The notes beneath the pieces were generated by a model that did no database searches, had not been told where the DNA came from, and worked only from the letters and a program-made list of their open reading frames with translations. DNA of 64,000 nucleotides from positions 310,001-374,000 of the forward strand of contig NZ_CP019344.1 in the NCBI RefSeq assembly GCF_002117125.1, given 5' to 3'. Below, piece after piece: positions 52,381 to 59,029 of the stretch; position 1 is the stretch's first letter; each line of letters opens with the position of its first letter. The position numbers and the translations under genes were made by a program. Source of the stretch: Nonlabens spongiae. GTDB taxonomy: Bacteria > Bacteroidota > Bacteroidia > Flavobacteriales > Flavobacteriaceae.

Positions 52381-53012
52381 AGGACCTCAATAAATCTGCG
52401 ATGGAGAGCAATCTCGCCTTCGTTTTCCATTTTTTTAAGAAGTCTGGATATAACCACACGGCTGGTGTGTAGATCATCTGCTATTTGTCTATGTGTCGTG
52501 TGAATGTGCCTGCTGTTCAGGATTTTCATCTTGTCCTTGAGGTAACGGTTCAGCCTGTCATCCATATTATTGAAGGCTATATTGTCAATGCTATCCAGCA
52601 GCTCCATCATGCGCTCGTGATAGCTGGAGAAAACAAAATTGCGCCATGTCTTGAAGCGACTGGACCATTCCTCCATTTTTCCAATTGGGATCATGAGCAA
52701 TTTGGAATTTGTTTCTGCCACGGCGTGAATTTCACTTTTAGTGTTTCCCATACAGCAGGTCATGGTCATCGCGCAAGTATCACCACGCTCGAGATGATAG
52801 AGTAGGAGCTCATTACCATCAGCATCAGGTCTGAGAATCTTGATGCTTCCTTCCAGTAGAAGTGGCATAGACTTTATGAACTGACCAGGTTTGATAAGGT
52901 CGTCTCCCTCACTAACTTCTACAAGTGTTCCTACATTGCTTATTTCTTTTACTAATTCAGGCTCAAATTGAGAGGCGTAATATGTTCTGATTAATTCTTC
53001 CATGAAGTTCAA
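52377..53012 (-). CDS. Crp/Fnr-family transcription regulator
   Basis: A 211-residue regulator with an N-terminal cyclic-nucleotide-binding-like domain (SEGDDLIKPGQFIKSMPLLLEGSIKIL) and a C-terminal winged helix (HTTHRQIADDLHTSRVVISRLLKKMENEG). The loop at residues 78-90 reads DTCAMTMTCCMGN with Cys80, Cys86 and Cys87, which could sense oxidised or persulfide sulfur; the FNR iron-sulfur cysteine pattern is absent. It lies next to the TauE-rhodanese operon, and a shared dyad upstream of three sulfur operons suggests it is their regulator. Met4 is an alternative start. Confidence 0.9.
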   Translation of the reverse strand: MNFMEELIRTYYASQFEPELVKEISNVGTLVEVSEGDDLIKPGQFIKSMPLLLEGSIKILRPDADGNELLLYHLERGDTCAMTMTCCMGNTKSEIHAVAETNSKLLMIPIGKMEEWSSRFKTWRNFVFSSYHERMMELLDSIDNIAFNNMDDRLNRYLKDKMKILNSRHIHTTHRQIADDLHTSRVVISRLLKKMENEGEIALHRRFIEVL

Positions 53013-53135
53013 ATTTAAGTCAGGATAAAGGATTGTGAGCTGGAGTTTGAGCCTACTACATAAAAAAGCCTCAGACTAAGCGCTTCTCTAAGAATTCGCT
53101 CAATTTGAAGCTTGATGTTTTATTTTACCAAGTGA

Positions 53136-53639
53136 TTACTCCTCCACTTCAGGCTCTACGTCCTCAGCGAGCATTTTCTTAACGATCTCGTCGTGTTCTT
53201 GCTCCATCATCTGGTGTTCTTCCTCCATTTTGCTGTGCTCGGTTTTGAGCTGGTCATGCGTTTTTTTCATTTCCTCAATTTGAGCTTTCATTTCAACAGA
53301 TGATTTCTCACCGAAGCCTTGTTTCAAATCTTTGTGTGCTGCAAAAAGCTCATCATGGCCCTCTAACATGGCTTCATGCTTTTTCAAGAGCACTTCGTGT
53401 TTTGCAACGTCAGCGAGCATGGTAGAATCTTCAACAGTCATACCTGCAAGTTCAGCCTTGAACTCGTCGTGACGTTGAGACATTGCAGAGTGTGTAGATT
53501 TGAAATTTGAATGCATCTGCTCGATGCTATCGTGTTGTTTTTGTAATTCGTCAAATTGCGCTGAAAGATCTTTTTTTTGGTCATCGCCACAGCTTAATAA
53601 CATCACCGCTGAAGCAAGAGTAAATAATAGTTTTTTCAT
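53136..53639 (-). CDS. Histidine-heptad coiled-coil lipoprotein
   Basis: A 167-residue lipoprotein (lipobox LLSC, Cys17). The mature protein is one long predicted helix with three blocks of four His spaced exactly seven residues apart: 36/43/50/57, 81/88/95/102 and 128/135/142/149. This puts all His of a block on one side of a coiled coil. The blocks are separated by short Met- and Gly-containing breaks. Metal binding or a pH-dependent coiled coil are possible. No known family recognised. It stands between the Crp/Fnr gene and the repeat array. Confidence 0.75.
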   Translation of the reverse strand: MKKLLFTLASAVMLLSCGDDQKKDLSAQFDELQKQHDSIEQMHSNFKSTHSAMSQRHDEFKAELAGMTVEDSTMLADVAKHEVLLKKHEAMLEGHDELFAAHKDLKQGFGEKSSVEMKAQIEEMKKTHDQLKTEHSKMEEEHQMMEQEHDEIVKKMLAEDVEPEVEE

Positions 53640-53756
53640 GAGTATTGTTTTTTGATCAAGTGCTAAATGTAGATAATTCTTACTTTTTGATGTGATTTGT
53701 TAGTACAATTAGCATTATGTTCACTTGAATTCATTAGGCTAGAGAATACAACTTTG

Positions 53757-53880
53757 TGTCAGTTCGAGTGATTTCGAGGAACGAGAAATTGCATCGAGAA
53801 CGTTAGAAATCGAGATACCCAACCTTCTCGATACAAATTTATGACCTCCCTCGTCGGTCAAAAATTCACTCGAAGTGACA
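53757..53880 (+). repeat. Cloverleaf repeat unit U1 (type I)
   Basis: Outer arms TGTCAGTTCGAGTG / CACTCGAAGTGACA, inner arms ATCGAGAA / TTCTCGAT, and side hairpins ATTTC/GAAAT and TGACC/GGTCA. 124 bp. Confidence 0.9.
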
Positions 53881-53914
53881 TTTTTCAAAGTTTTGATATC
53901 TAAGTCATCATAAT

Positions 53915-54060
53915 TGTCAGTTCGAGTGATTTTTACGAGTTGTGCGAGTAAAAATCGTATCGAGAACTTTCTAGATCGAGATATCAATACTTCTCGATAC
54001 AGATTTGGGTCACTCGCCGTTCCATCATTCCGATAGCTATCGAAACCACTCGAAGTGACA
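53915..54060 (+). repeat. Cloverleaf repeat unit U2 (type II)
   Basis: Same outer and inner arms as type I, but the first side hairpin is ATTTTTAC/GTAAAAAT and the last is built on CGATAGCTATCG. 146 bp. Confidence 0.9.
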
Positions 54061-54079
54061 TCTTTACATTAACATGGTT

Positions 54080-54508
54080 TGTCAGTTCGAGTGATTTCGA
54101 GGTAACGAGAAATTGTATCGAGAACCTTTCAGAATTAATTATTTTTATGGTAATGATCTATTATGTTTATATTTTAAAATGTTCTGATGATACCTATTAC
54201 ACCGGTATCACTTCTGAACTTTGGAAACGGTTGGAAAAGCATGAATCAGGTGAATATTTCGGTAGTTATACCTCAACCCGATTACCCGTCAGTTTAGAAT
54301 ATTATTGTTCATTCGCAAATGTTGAGCAAGCCATAGAAACTGAGAAACGAATCAAGAAATGGTCTCAAGCCAAGAAGAAAGCTCTGATCGATGGTGAATA
54401 TCATAAGCTTCCCAATTTAGCTAAGAAGAAGTTTAAGACGTAGCTGATCGCTTCTCGATATAAACTTATCCTCGCTAAACCGCTCGAATAAATTCACTCA
54501 AAGTGACA
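54080..54508 (+). mobile_element. Cloverleaf unit U3 carrying a GIY-YIG gene
   Basis: The left half (54080-54126) is a normal type I unit as far as TGTATCGAGAAC; the right half (54451-54508) resumes at CTTCTCGATA and ends with CACTCAAAGTGACA. Between them, replacing the ~22-nt central loop, is a 99-codon GIY-YIG nuclease gene. This is the organisation of an autonomous element bounded by its inverted repeats, with U1, U2 and U4-U8 as gene-less copies. Mobility is inference. Confidence 0.75.
54147..54443 (+). CDS. GIY-YIG nuclease-domain protein, 98 aa
   Basis: A small stand-alone GIY-YIG protein of the UPF0213/YhbQ type. The motif is YYVYILKCSDDTYYTGIT near residues 5-22, the conserved Arg lies in LWKRLEKHESG (near 29) and the metal-binding Glu in QAIETEKRIKKWSQAKKKALI (near 65). 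Such domains cut DNA with one divalent metal. Function in this context is unknown. The gene starts 20 bp after the left inverted-repeat half and stops 7 bp before the right half. ATG at 54153 (Met3) is an equally good start. Motif residues look intact. Confidence 0.93.
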   Translation: MVMIYYVYILKCSDDTYYTGITSELWKRLEKHESGEYFGSYTSTRLPVSLEYYCSFANVEQAIETEKRIKKWSQAKKKALIDGEYHKLPNLAKKKFKT

Positions 54509-54513
54509 TGCGC

Positions 54514-54646
54514 TGTCAGTTCGAGTGATTTTTACGAGTCGTGCGAGTGAAAATCGTATCGAGAACTCTCTAGATCGAGCTATCAATACTTCTCGATACA
54601 AATTTTCGGCTTCCTATGGTCAACCAAAAATTCACTCGAAGTGACA
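54514..54646 (+). repeat. Cloverleaf repeat unit U4 (hybrid)
   Basis: Left half is type II (ATTTTTAC/GTGAAAAT hairpin), right half is closer to type I (ends AAAATTCACTCGAAGTGACA). 133 bp, starting 5 bp after U3. Confidence 0.88.
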
Positions 54647-54680
54647 TTTTTTAAAGTTCTGATATCTAAGTCAGCATAAT

Positions 54681-54826
54681 TGTCAGTTCGAGTGATTTTT
54701 ACGAGTTGTGCGAGTAAAAATCGTATTGAGAACTTTCTAGATCGAGATATCAATACTTCTCGATAAAGATTTGGGTCACTCGCCGTTCCATCATTCCGAT
54801 AGCTATCGGAATCACTCGAAGTGACA
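54681..54826 (+). repeat. Cloverleaf repeat unit U5 (type II)
   Basis: Type II unit with the perfect palindrome TTCCGATAGCTATCGGAA as its last side hairpin. 146 bp, nearly identical to U2. Confidence 0.9.
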
Positions 54827-54845
54827 TCTTTACATTAACATGGTT

Positions 54846-54970
54846 TGTCAGTTCGAGTGATTTCGAGGTAACGAGAAATTGTATCGAGAACGTTAGAAAT
54901 CGAGATGTCCGAACTTCTCGATACAAATTTATGACCTCCTTCGTCGGTCAAAAATTCACTCGAAGTGACA
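54846..54970 (+). repeat. Cloverleaf repeat unit U6 (type I)
   Basis: Type I unit with a perfect 11-bp inner stem TGTATCGAGAA / TTCTCGATACA. 125 bp, very close to U1. Confidence 0.9.
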
Positions 54971-55004
54971 TTTTTTAAAGTTCTGATATCTAAGTCAGCA
55001 TAAT

Positions 55005-55149
55005 TGTCAGTTCGAGTGATTTTTACGAGTTGTGCGAGTAAAAATCGTATCGAGAATTTTTAGATCGAGATATCAATACTTCTCGATACAGATTTGGGTC
55101 ACTCGCCGTTCCATCATTCCGATAGCTATTGGAACCACTCGAAGTGACC
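55005..55149 (+). repeat. Cloverleaf repeat unit U7 (type II)
   Basis: Type II unit with the same spacer before it as U2 and U5; last base of the outer arm differs (GTGACC). 145 bp. Confidence 0.9.
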
Positions 55150-55168
55150 TCTGCATTTTAACAAAGTC

Positions 55169-55294
55169 TGTCAGTTCGAGTGATTTCGAGGCAACGAGAA
55201 ATTGTATCGAGAACATTAGAAATCGAGAAGCTCAAACTTCTCGATACAGATTTTACGTCTCCTAGCGTCGATATAAAATCCACTCGAAGTGACA
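55169..55294 (+). repeat. Cloverleaf repeat unit U8 (type I)
   Basis: Type I unit; outer and inner arms conserved, last side hairpin degenerate. 126 bp. It is the last unit, 40 bp from the GNAT/nitrilase gene's stop. Confidence 0.88.
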
Positions 55295-55334
55295 AGCCTC
55301 AAAGTGGAATGACTCAAATTGACAAAACTCCGAA

Positions 55335-56876
55335 CTACATCTTTCTTAGATCATAAAGATCTGTCCTACGATCTTTAAGGTTTTTAACTGACCCGTAATT
55401 ATGCAATTCCTTTAATAGATCCAGATCAACATCTGCCACGAGGATCATTTCTGTGTTTGCGGTAGCCTCTGCTTTAATACCGTTTGATGGGAAAGCAAAA
55501 TCACAAGGGGTAAACACCGCACTCTGCGCATAGCTAATGTCCATATTTTCTACCTGGGGTAGATTACCTATACTTCCGGCTATCGCAACATAACACTCAT
55601 TTTCTACTGCTCGTGCCTGAGAGCATAAACGAACTCTCGCGTAAGCATTTTGAGTATCGGTAAAAAATGGAACAAAAAGCATGGTCATACCTTCTTGTGC
55701 CAGCATTCTCGACAATTCAGGAAATTCACTATCGTAGCAGATCAAGATTCCTATTTTCCCGCAGTCTGTATCAAAGGTTCTTATGGTGTCGCCACCTTTC
55801 AACCCCCAAACTTTTTCCTCGTCAGGTGTGACATGGATTTTCTCGTACCGATCTATACTTCCATCCCGATGACACAAATTGCCTATGTTGTACAACTGCC
55901 CATCTATAATCTCTGGCATGGAGCCGGTGACAATATTGATATTGTATTGAATAGCAAGCTCTGAAAACCGTTCCCTGATCTGTACCGTGTACTTTGCCAG
56001 CGATCGTATGGCATCAGGCACCGACTGATCGTTATAAGCAGCCATCAGAGGTGCATTGAAATATTCTGGAAACAGGGCAAAGTCGGCATGATAGGCAGCG
56101 AGCGAGTCCACAAAATATTCCGCTTGCTGCATGAGCTCATCAAAATTTTTGTAGGGGCGCATCTGCCATTGTACCAGTCCTAAACGCACGGTGCTTTTAC
56201 GCGTAATGGTGCTTTCCTCGACCTTGGTATAATAGATATTATCCCACTCGAGCAACACGGCATATTCCTGAGATTGCTTATCGCCATCCAGATAGTTTTT
56301 CAGCACGCGTGATACGTGAAAATCATTGGAAAGCTGAAAATTGAGCACAGGATCGCTGATTTCTCGGTGCTTGACTTTTTCTATGTATTCTTTGGGTGTC
56401 ATCGCTTTCGCGAAAGCGTGATAACCAGGAATCCTCCCGCCAAATGCGATACCTCTCAAATTTAATTTCTCGCACAATTCCTTGCGGTAATCGTACAAAC
56501 GGCGACCCAGTCGCATACCGCGATACTCAGGACGTATAAAAATCTCGATTCCGTAAAGCACGTCGCCCTTAGCATCGTGTGTGGTAAACTGAAAATTGCC
56601 GGTTACTTGCTCGTAGGTATACTGGCCGCTAAAGTCCTCATAATTCACGATGATGGAGAGTGAACCAGCCACGACCACGTCGTTAACTTTGAGCACCACT
56701 TGTCCCTCAGGAAACTTTTTGCAAAGTTTATTTAGTTCTGATTTGAGCCAATAATTATCTTTCTGATCAGGATAGGAGGCGATCATGGCTTCCTTGAACT
56801 CCTCATAATCAGCTTCGGTGAGGTATTCAATCGACAGGTTGTCGATCTTTTCTACAGTCTCCTTAATTTCAGACAT
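55335..56876 (-). CDS. GNAT acetyltransferase-carbon-nitrogen hydrolase fusion
   Basis: A 513-residue fusion. Residues ~10-200 are a GNAT domain with the acetyl-CoA loop RPEYRGMRLGRRLYDYR. Residues ~225-505 are a nitrilase-type domain with the Glu-Lys-Cys triad visible in FPEYFNAPL, YEKIHVTPDEE and ILICYDSEFPE. This fusion is common in Bacteroidota; the natural substrate is not known to me, but the nearby polyamine genes make an N-acylated amine or amide a fair guess. The palindrome encodes AFAKA between the two domains (YHAFAKAMTPKEY). Confidence 0.92.
   Translation of the reverse strand: MSEIKETVEKIDNLSIEYLTEADYEEFKEAMIASYPDQKDNYWLKSELNKLCKKFPEGQVVLKVNDVVVAGSLSIIVNYEDFSGQYTYEQVTGNFQFTTHDAKGDVLYGIEIFIRPEYRGMRLGRRLYDYRKELCEKLNLRGIAFGGRIPGYHAFAKAMTPKEYIEKVKHREISDPVLNFQLSNDFHVSRVLKNYLDGDKQSQEYAVLLEWDNIYYTKVEESTITRKSTVRLGLVQWQMRPYKNFDELMQQAEYFVDSLAAYHADFALFPEYFNAPLMAAYNDQSVPDAIRSLAKYTVQIRERFSELAIQYNINIVTGSMPEIIDGQLYNIGNLCHRDGSIDRYEKIHVTPDEEKVWGLKGGDTIRTFDTDCGKIGILICYDSEFPELSRMLAQEGMTMLFVPFFTDTQNAYARVRLCSQARAVENECYVAIAGSIGNLPQVENMDISYAQSAVFTPCDFAFPSNGIKAEATANTEMILVADVDLDLLKELHNYGSVKNLKDRRTDLYDLRKM
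56403..56418. repeat. 16-bp palindrome, copy 15 (coding, AFAKA)
   Basis: Perfect CGCTTTCGCGAAAGCG at the GNAT domain's end in the GNAT/nitrilase gene, read as AFAKA on the minus strand. Confidence 0.95.
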
Positions 56877-56940
56877 ATTCTAGTTATCAGCAATTTAATT
56901 TGTTTGATTCAGTTTAAATAACAGTTTCAAGTACGCAATT

Positions 56941-57101
56941 ACAGTTTTCAGTGTTCAGTAGCGGTATGCAGTATCAGTATACTCTGTCTTTTCTCAATAA
57001 TTACTTTCCTTAAATTCAATAAAAGAACTGCAAACTGCGAATGCCAACTGCCACTTTTATGAAAACTGCCTACTGCGCCTGCTTACTGCAACTTGCTACC
57101 G
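56941..57101. repeat. Degenerate CAGT/ACTG inverted repeat region
   Basis: The left part has repeated TCAGT and GCAGT steps (CAGTTTTCAGTGTTCAGTAG); the right part has repeated AACTGC and ACTGC steps (AACTGCAAACTGCGAATGCC). The two halves are roughly inverse complements and could pair as a long imperfect stem. It lies between the DHS-like and GNAT/nitrilase genes. Confidence 0.45.
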
Positions 57102-57102
57102 G

Positions 57103-58077
57103 TCACATTTCTAATAGGTAAGCAAAAACCAATGGCGCTACGATCGTCGCGTCGCTCTCGATAATGAATTTGGGCGTTTTGATATCCAGTTTACCCCAGG
57201 TGATTTTTTCATTGGGAACCGCTCCTGAATAAGATCCATAACTGGTTGTAGAATCGCTGATCTGGCAGAAGTAATTCCAAAATGGTGTATCTGTACGTTC
57301 CATATCTTGATAGAGCATAGGCACGACGCAGATCGGGAAATCTCCTGCTATTCCACCGCCGATTTGAAAGAAACCTATGCCGTTCTCGCTGTTATCGGTG
57401 TACCAGTCGGCAAGGAAGGTCATGTACTCAATACCCGATTTTACCGTACTCGCTTTAAGCTCGCCTTTCAAAACATAGCTGGCAAAAATATTTCCCATGG
57501 TAGAATCTTCCCAACCAGGAACGACCATAGGCAAGTTTGCTTTCGCGGCAGCATACATCCAGCTGTTTTTAATGTCGATCTCGTAGTATTCTTCCAGTAC
57601 GCCTGACAGCAGCATTTTATACATGAATTCATGAGGGAAATAGCGCTCACCAGCTTCCTCTGCTTCTTTCCAAAGCTTGAAAATATGCTCCTGTAAACGA
57701 CGGAATGCCTCTTCTTCAGGAATACAAGTATCGGTTACTCGGTTCAATCCTTTTTCAAGCAGTTCCCATTCCTCTTGCGGAGTCAAATCACGGTAGTTAG
57801 GAATGCGTTTATAGTGCGAGTGTGCCACGAGGTTCATGACATCTTCTTCTAGGTTAGCTCCTGTACAAGAAACGATATGTACTTTATCCTGACGTATCAT
57901 CTCGGCAAATATCTTCCCAAGTTCCGCGGTACTCATAGCGCCTGCTAGGGAAACCAGCATCTTACCGCCATCAGCGAGTTGTTTTTCATAACCTTTTGCA
58001 GCGTCAACCAGACTGGCTGCGTTGAAATGCAAAAAGTATTTTTCAATAAAGTCAGTAATAGGTTTGTTAGTAGTCAT
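57103..58077 (-). CDS. Deoxyhypusine synthase-family protein (homospermidine synthase candidate)
   Basis: A 324-residue protein (start at MTTNKP, 58077; three codons more are possible). It follows the DHS fold: VSLAGAMSTAELGKIFAEMIR, VSCTGANLEEDVMNLVAHSHYKRI, QIGGGIAGDFPICVV and a C-terminal EKITWGKL with the catalytic Lys. Bacteria lack eIF5A, and DHS-like proteins can transfer the aminobutyl group to putrescine to make homospermidine, the main polyamine reported in many Flavobacteriaceae. It overlaps speB by 11 bp downstream, completing an Arg-agmatine-putrescine-homospermidine route. Product identity is inferred. Confidence 0.88.
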   Translation of the reverse strand: MTTNKPITDFIEKYFLHFNAASLVDAAKGYEKQLADGGKMLVSLAGAMSTAELGKIFAEMIRQDKVHIVSCTGANLEEDVMNLVAHSHYKRIPNYRDLTPQEEWELLEKGLNRVTDTCIPEEEAFRRLQEHIFKLWKEAEEAGERYFPHEFMYKMLLSGVLEEYYEIDIKNSWMYAAAKANLPMVVPGWEDSTMGNIFASYVLKGELKASTVKSGIEYMTFLADWYTDNSENGIGFFQIGGGIAGDFPICVVPMLYQDMERTDTPFWNYFCQISDSTTSYGSYSGAVPNEKITWGKLDIKTPKFIIESDATIVAPLVFAYLLEM

Positions 58078-58999
58078 CTTCTTCAAAGTTATTTTTCTGT
58101 TTGGATTTTGATTTTGTTTGGTCGTCCTCGTCTATTTCTATTTCCTGATCTAGAAATTTGTAGCTAAGCATTTTGTAATACAATTTTGCCGCAGTAAAGG
58201 CAGATGATTTGTAATCGCCTACTGGACATAATTCCACGATGTCAAAACCTACTACGTTGCGCTCCTCAAAAACGCGCTTCAAAAATTCCAGCGTCTCGTA
58301 CCATTGCAAACCGCCCGGTTCTGGAGTTCCTGTCGCTGGTAAAATGGATGGGTCAAAAGCGTCTAAATCAAATGTGATGTAGACATCATCTGTCATCATA
58401 TCTATTGCAGAATCCATCCAGTTGTCATCAATGGCAATTTCATGAGCCATAAAAACCTGATCGCGGTTCATCACTGTCGTTTCTTTCACATCCATGCTGC
58501 GTATCCCTACCTGAATCAAATTTGTGGTTTCATTTGCTTCATAAAGCGCGCACGCATGATTGTAAGAAGTTCCTAGATAGCTCTTGCGCAAGTCTGCATG
58601 AGCGTCGATCTGCAAAACGGTAAGATCATCATAATGCGCGTTCATAGCGCGTATCGCACCTATGGAAACACTGTGTTCTCCACCTACCATGGTCACAAAT
58701 TTCTTGCGCTCGAGATAAGTTTTATAAGCCTCTTCCACGGCGTTCACCACGTCTTCAGGATCAGTTTGAACAGCAATTTCTTCGGTTAAATGAATGCCTA
58801 CTTTATACACTTCGCTATCGGTCTCGATGTCGTAGAGTTCCATGTTTTCTGCGGCTTCAAGAAAGGCTTCTGGACCTTTATCTGCTCCTTTGCCCCAGGT
58901 GCTGGTTCCGTCGTAGGGTACTGGTATGAGTACCGCTTTCGCGAAAGCGAGACCCGCATACTCTTGCTCGATACCAGCAAAAGTTTTTTGATTTTTCAT
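58067..58999 (-). CDS. speB: Agmatinase
   Basis: A 310-residue ureohydrolase with the metal ligands in GGEHSVSIG, DAHADLRKSY and FDLDAFDPSILPATGTPEPGG. It hydrolyses agmatine to putrescine and urea, with two Mn2+. Gene order speA, speB, DHS-like gives the pathway. The palindrome encodes AFAKA near residues 18-22 (AGLAFAKAVLIPVPYDGTS), where relatives of similar length have other residues without a gap as far as I recall, so the palindrome seems to replace residues instead of adding them. An acidic, Lys-rich tail ends the protein. Confidence 0.94.
   Translation of the reverse strand: MKNQKTFAGIEQEYAGLAFAKAVLIPVPYDGTSTWGKGADKGPEAFLEAAENMELYDIETDSEVYKVGIHLTEEIAVQTDPEDVVNAVEEAYKTYLERKKFVTMVGGEHSVSIGAIRAMNAHYDDLTVLQIDAHADLRKSYLGTSYNHACALYEANETTNLIQVGIRSMDVKETTVMNRDQVFMAHEIAIDDNWMDSAIDMMTDDVYITFDLDAFDPSILPATGTPEPGGLQWYETLEFLKRVFEERNVVGFDIVELCPVGDYKSSAFTAAKLYYKMLSYKFLDQEIEIDEDDQTKSKSKQKNNFEEDDY
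58934..58949. repeat. 16-bp palindrome, copy 16 (coding, AFAKA)
   Basis: Perfect CGCTTTCGCGAAAGCG near the 5' end of speB, read as AFAKA on the minus strand. Confidence 0.95.
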
Positions 59000-59029
59000 G
59001 ATAAATGAAAGGTTTTAATTGATGTAAAA

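Noticed and set aside
53757..55294. Repeat array as a possible CRISPR
   Set aside because: Units are 124-146 bp with internal dyads and repeated spacers; there are no short uniform repeats with unique spacers and no cas genes.
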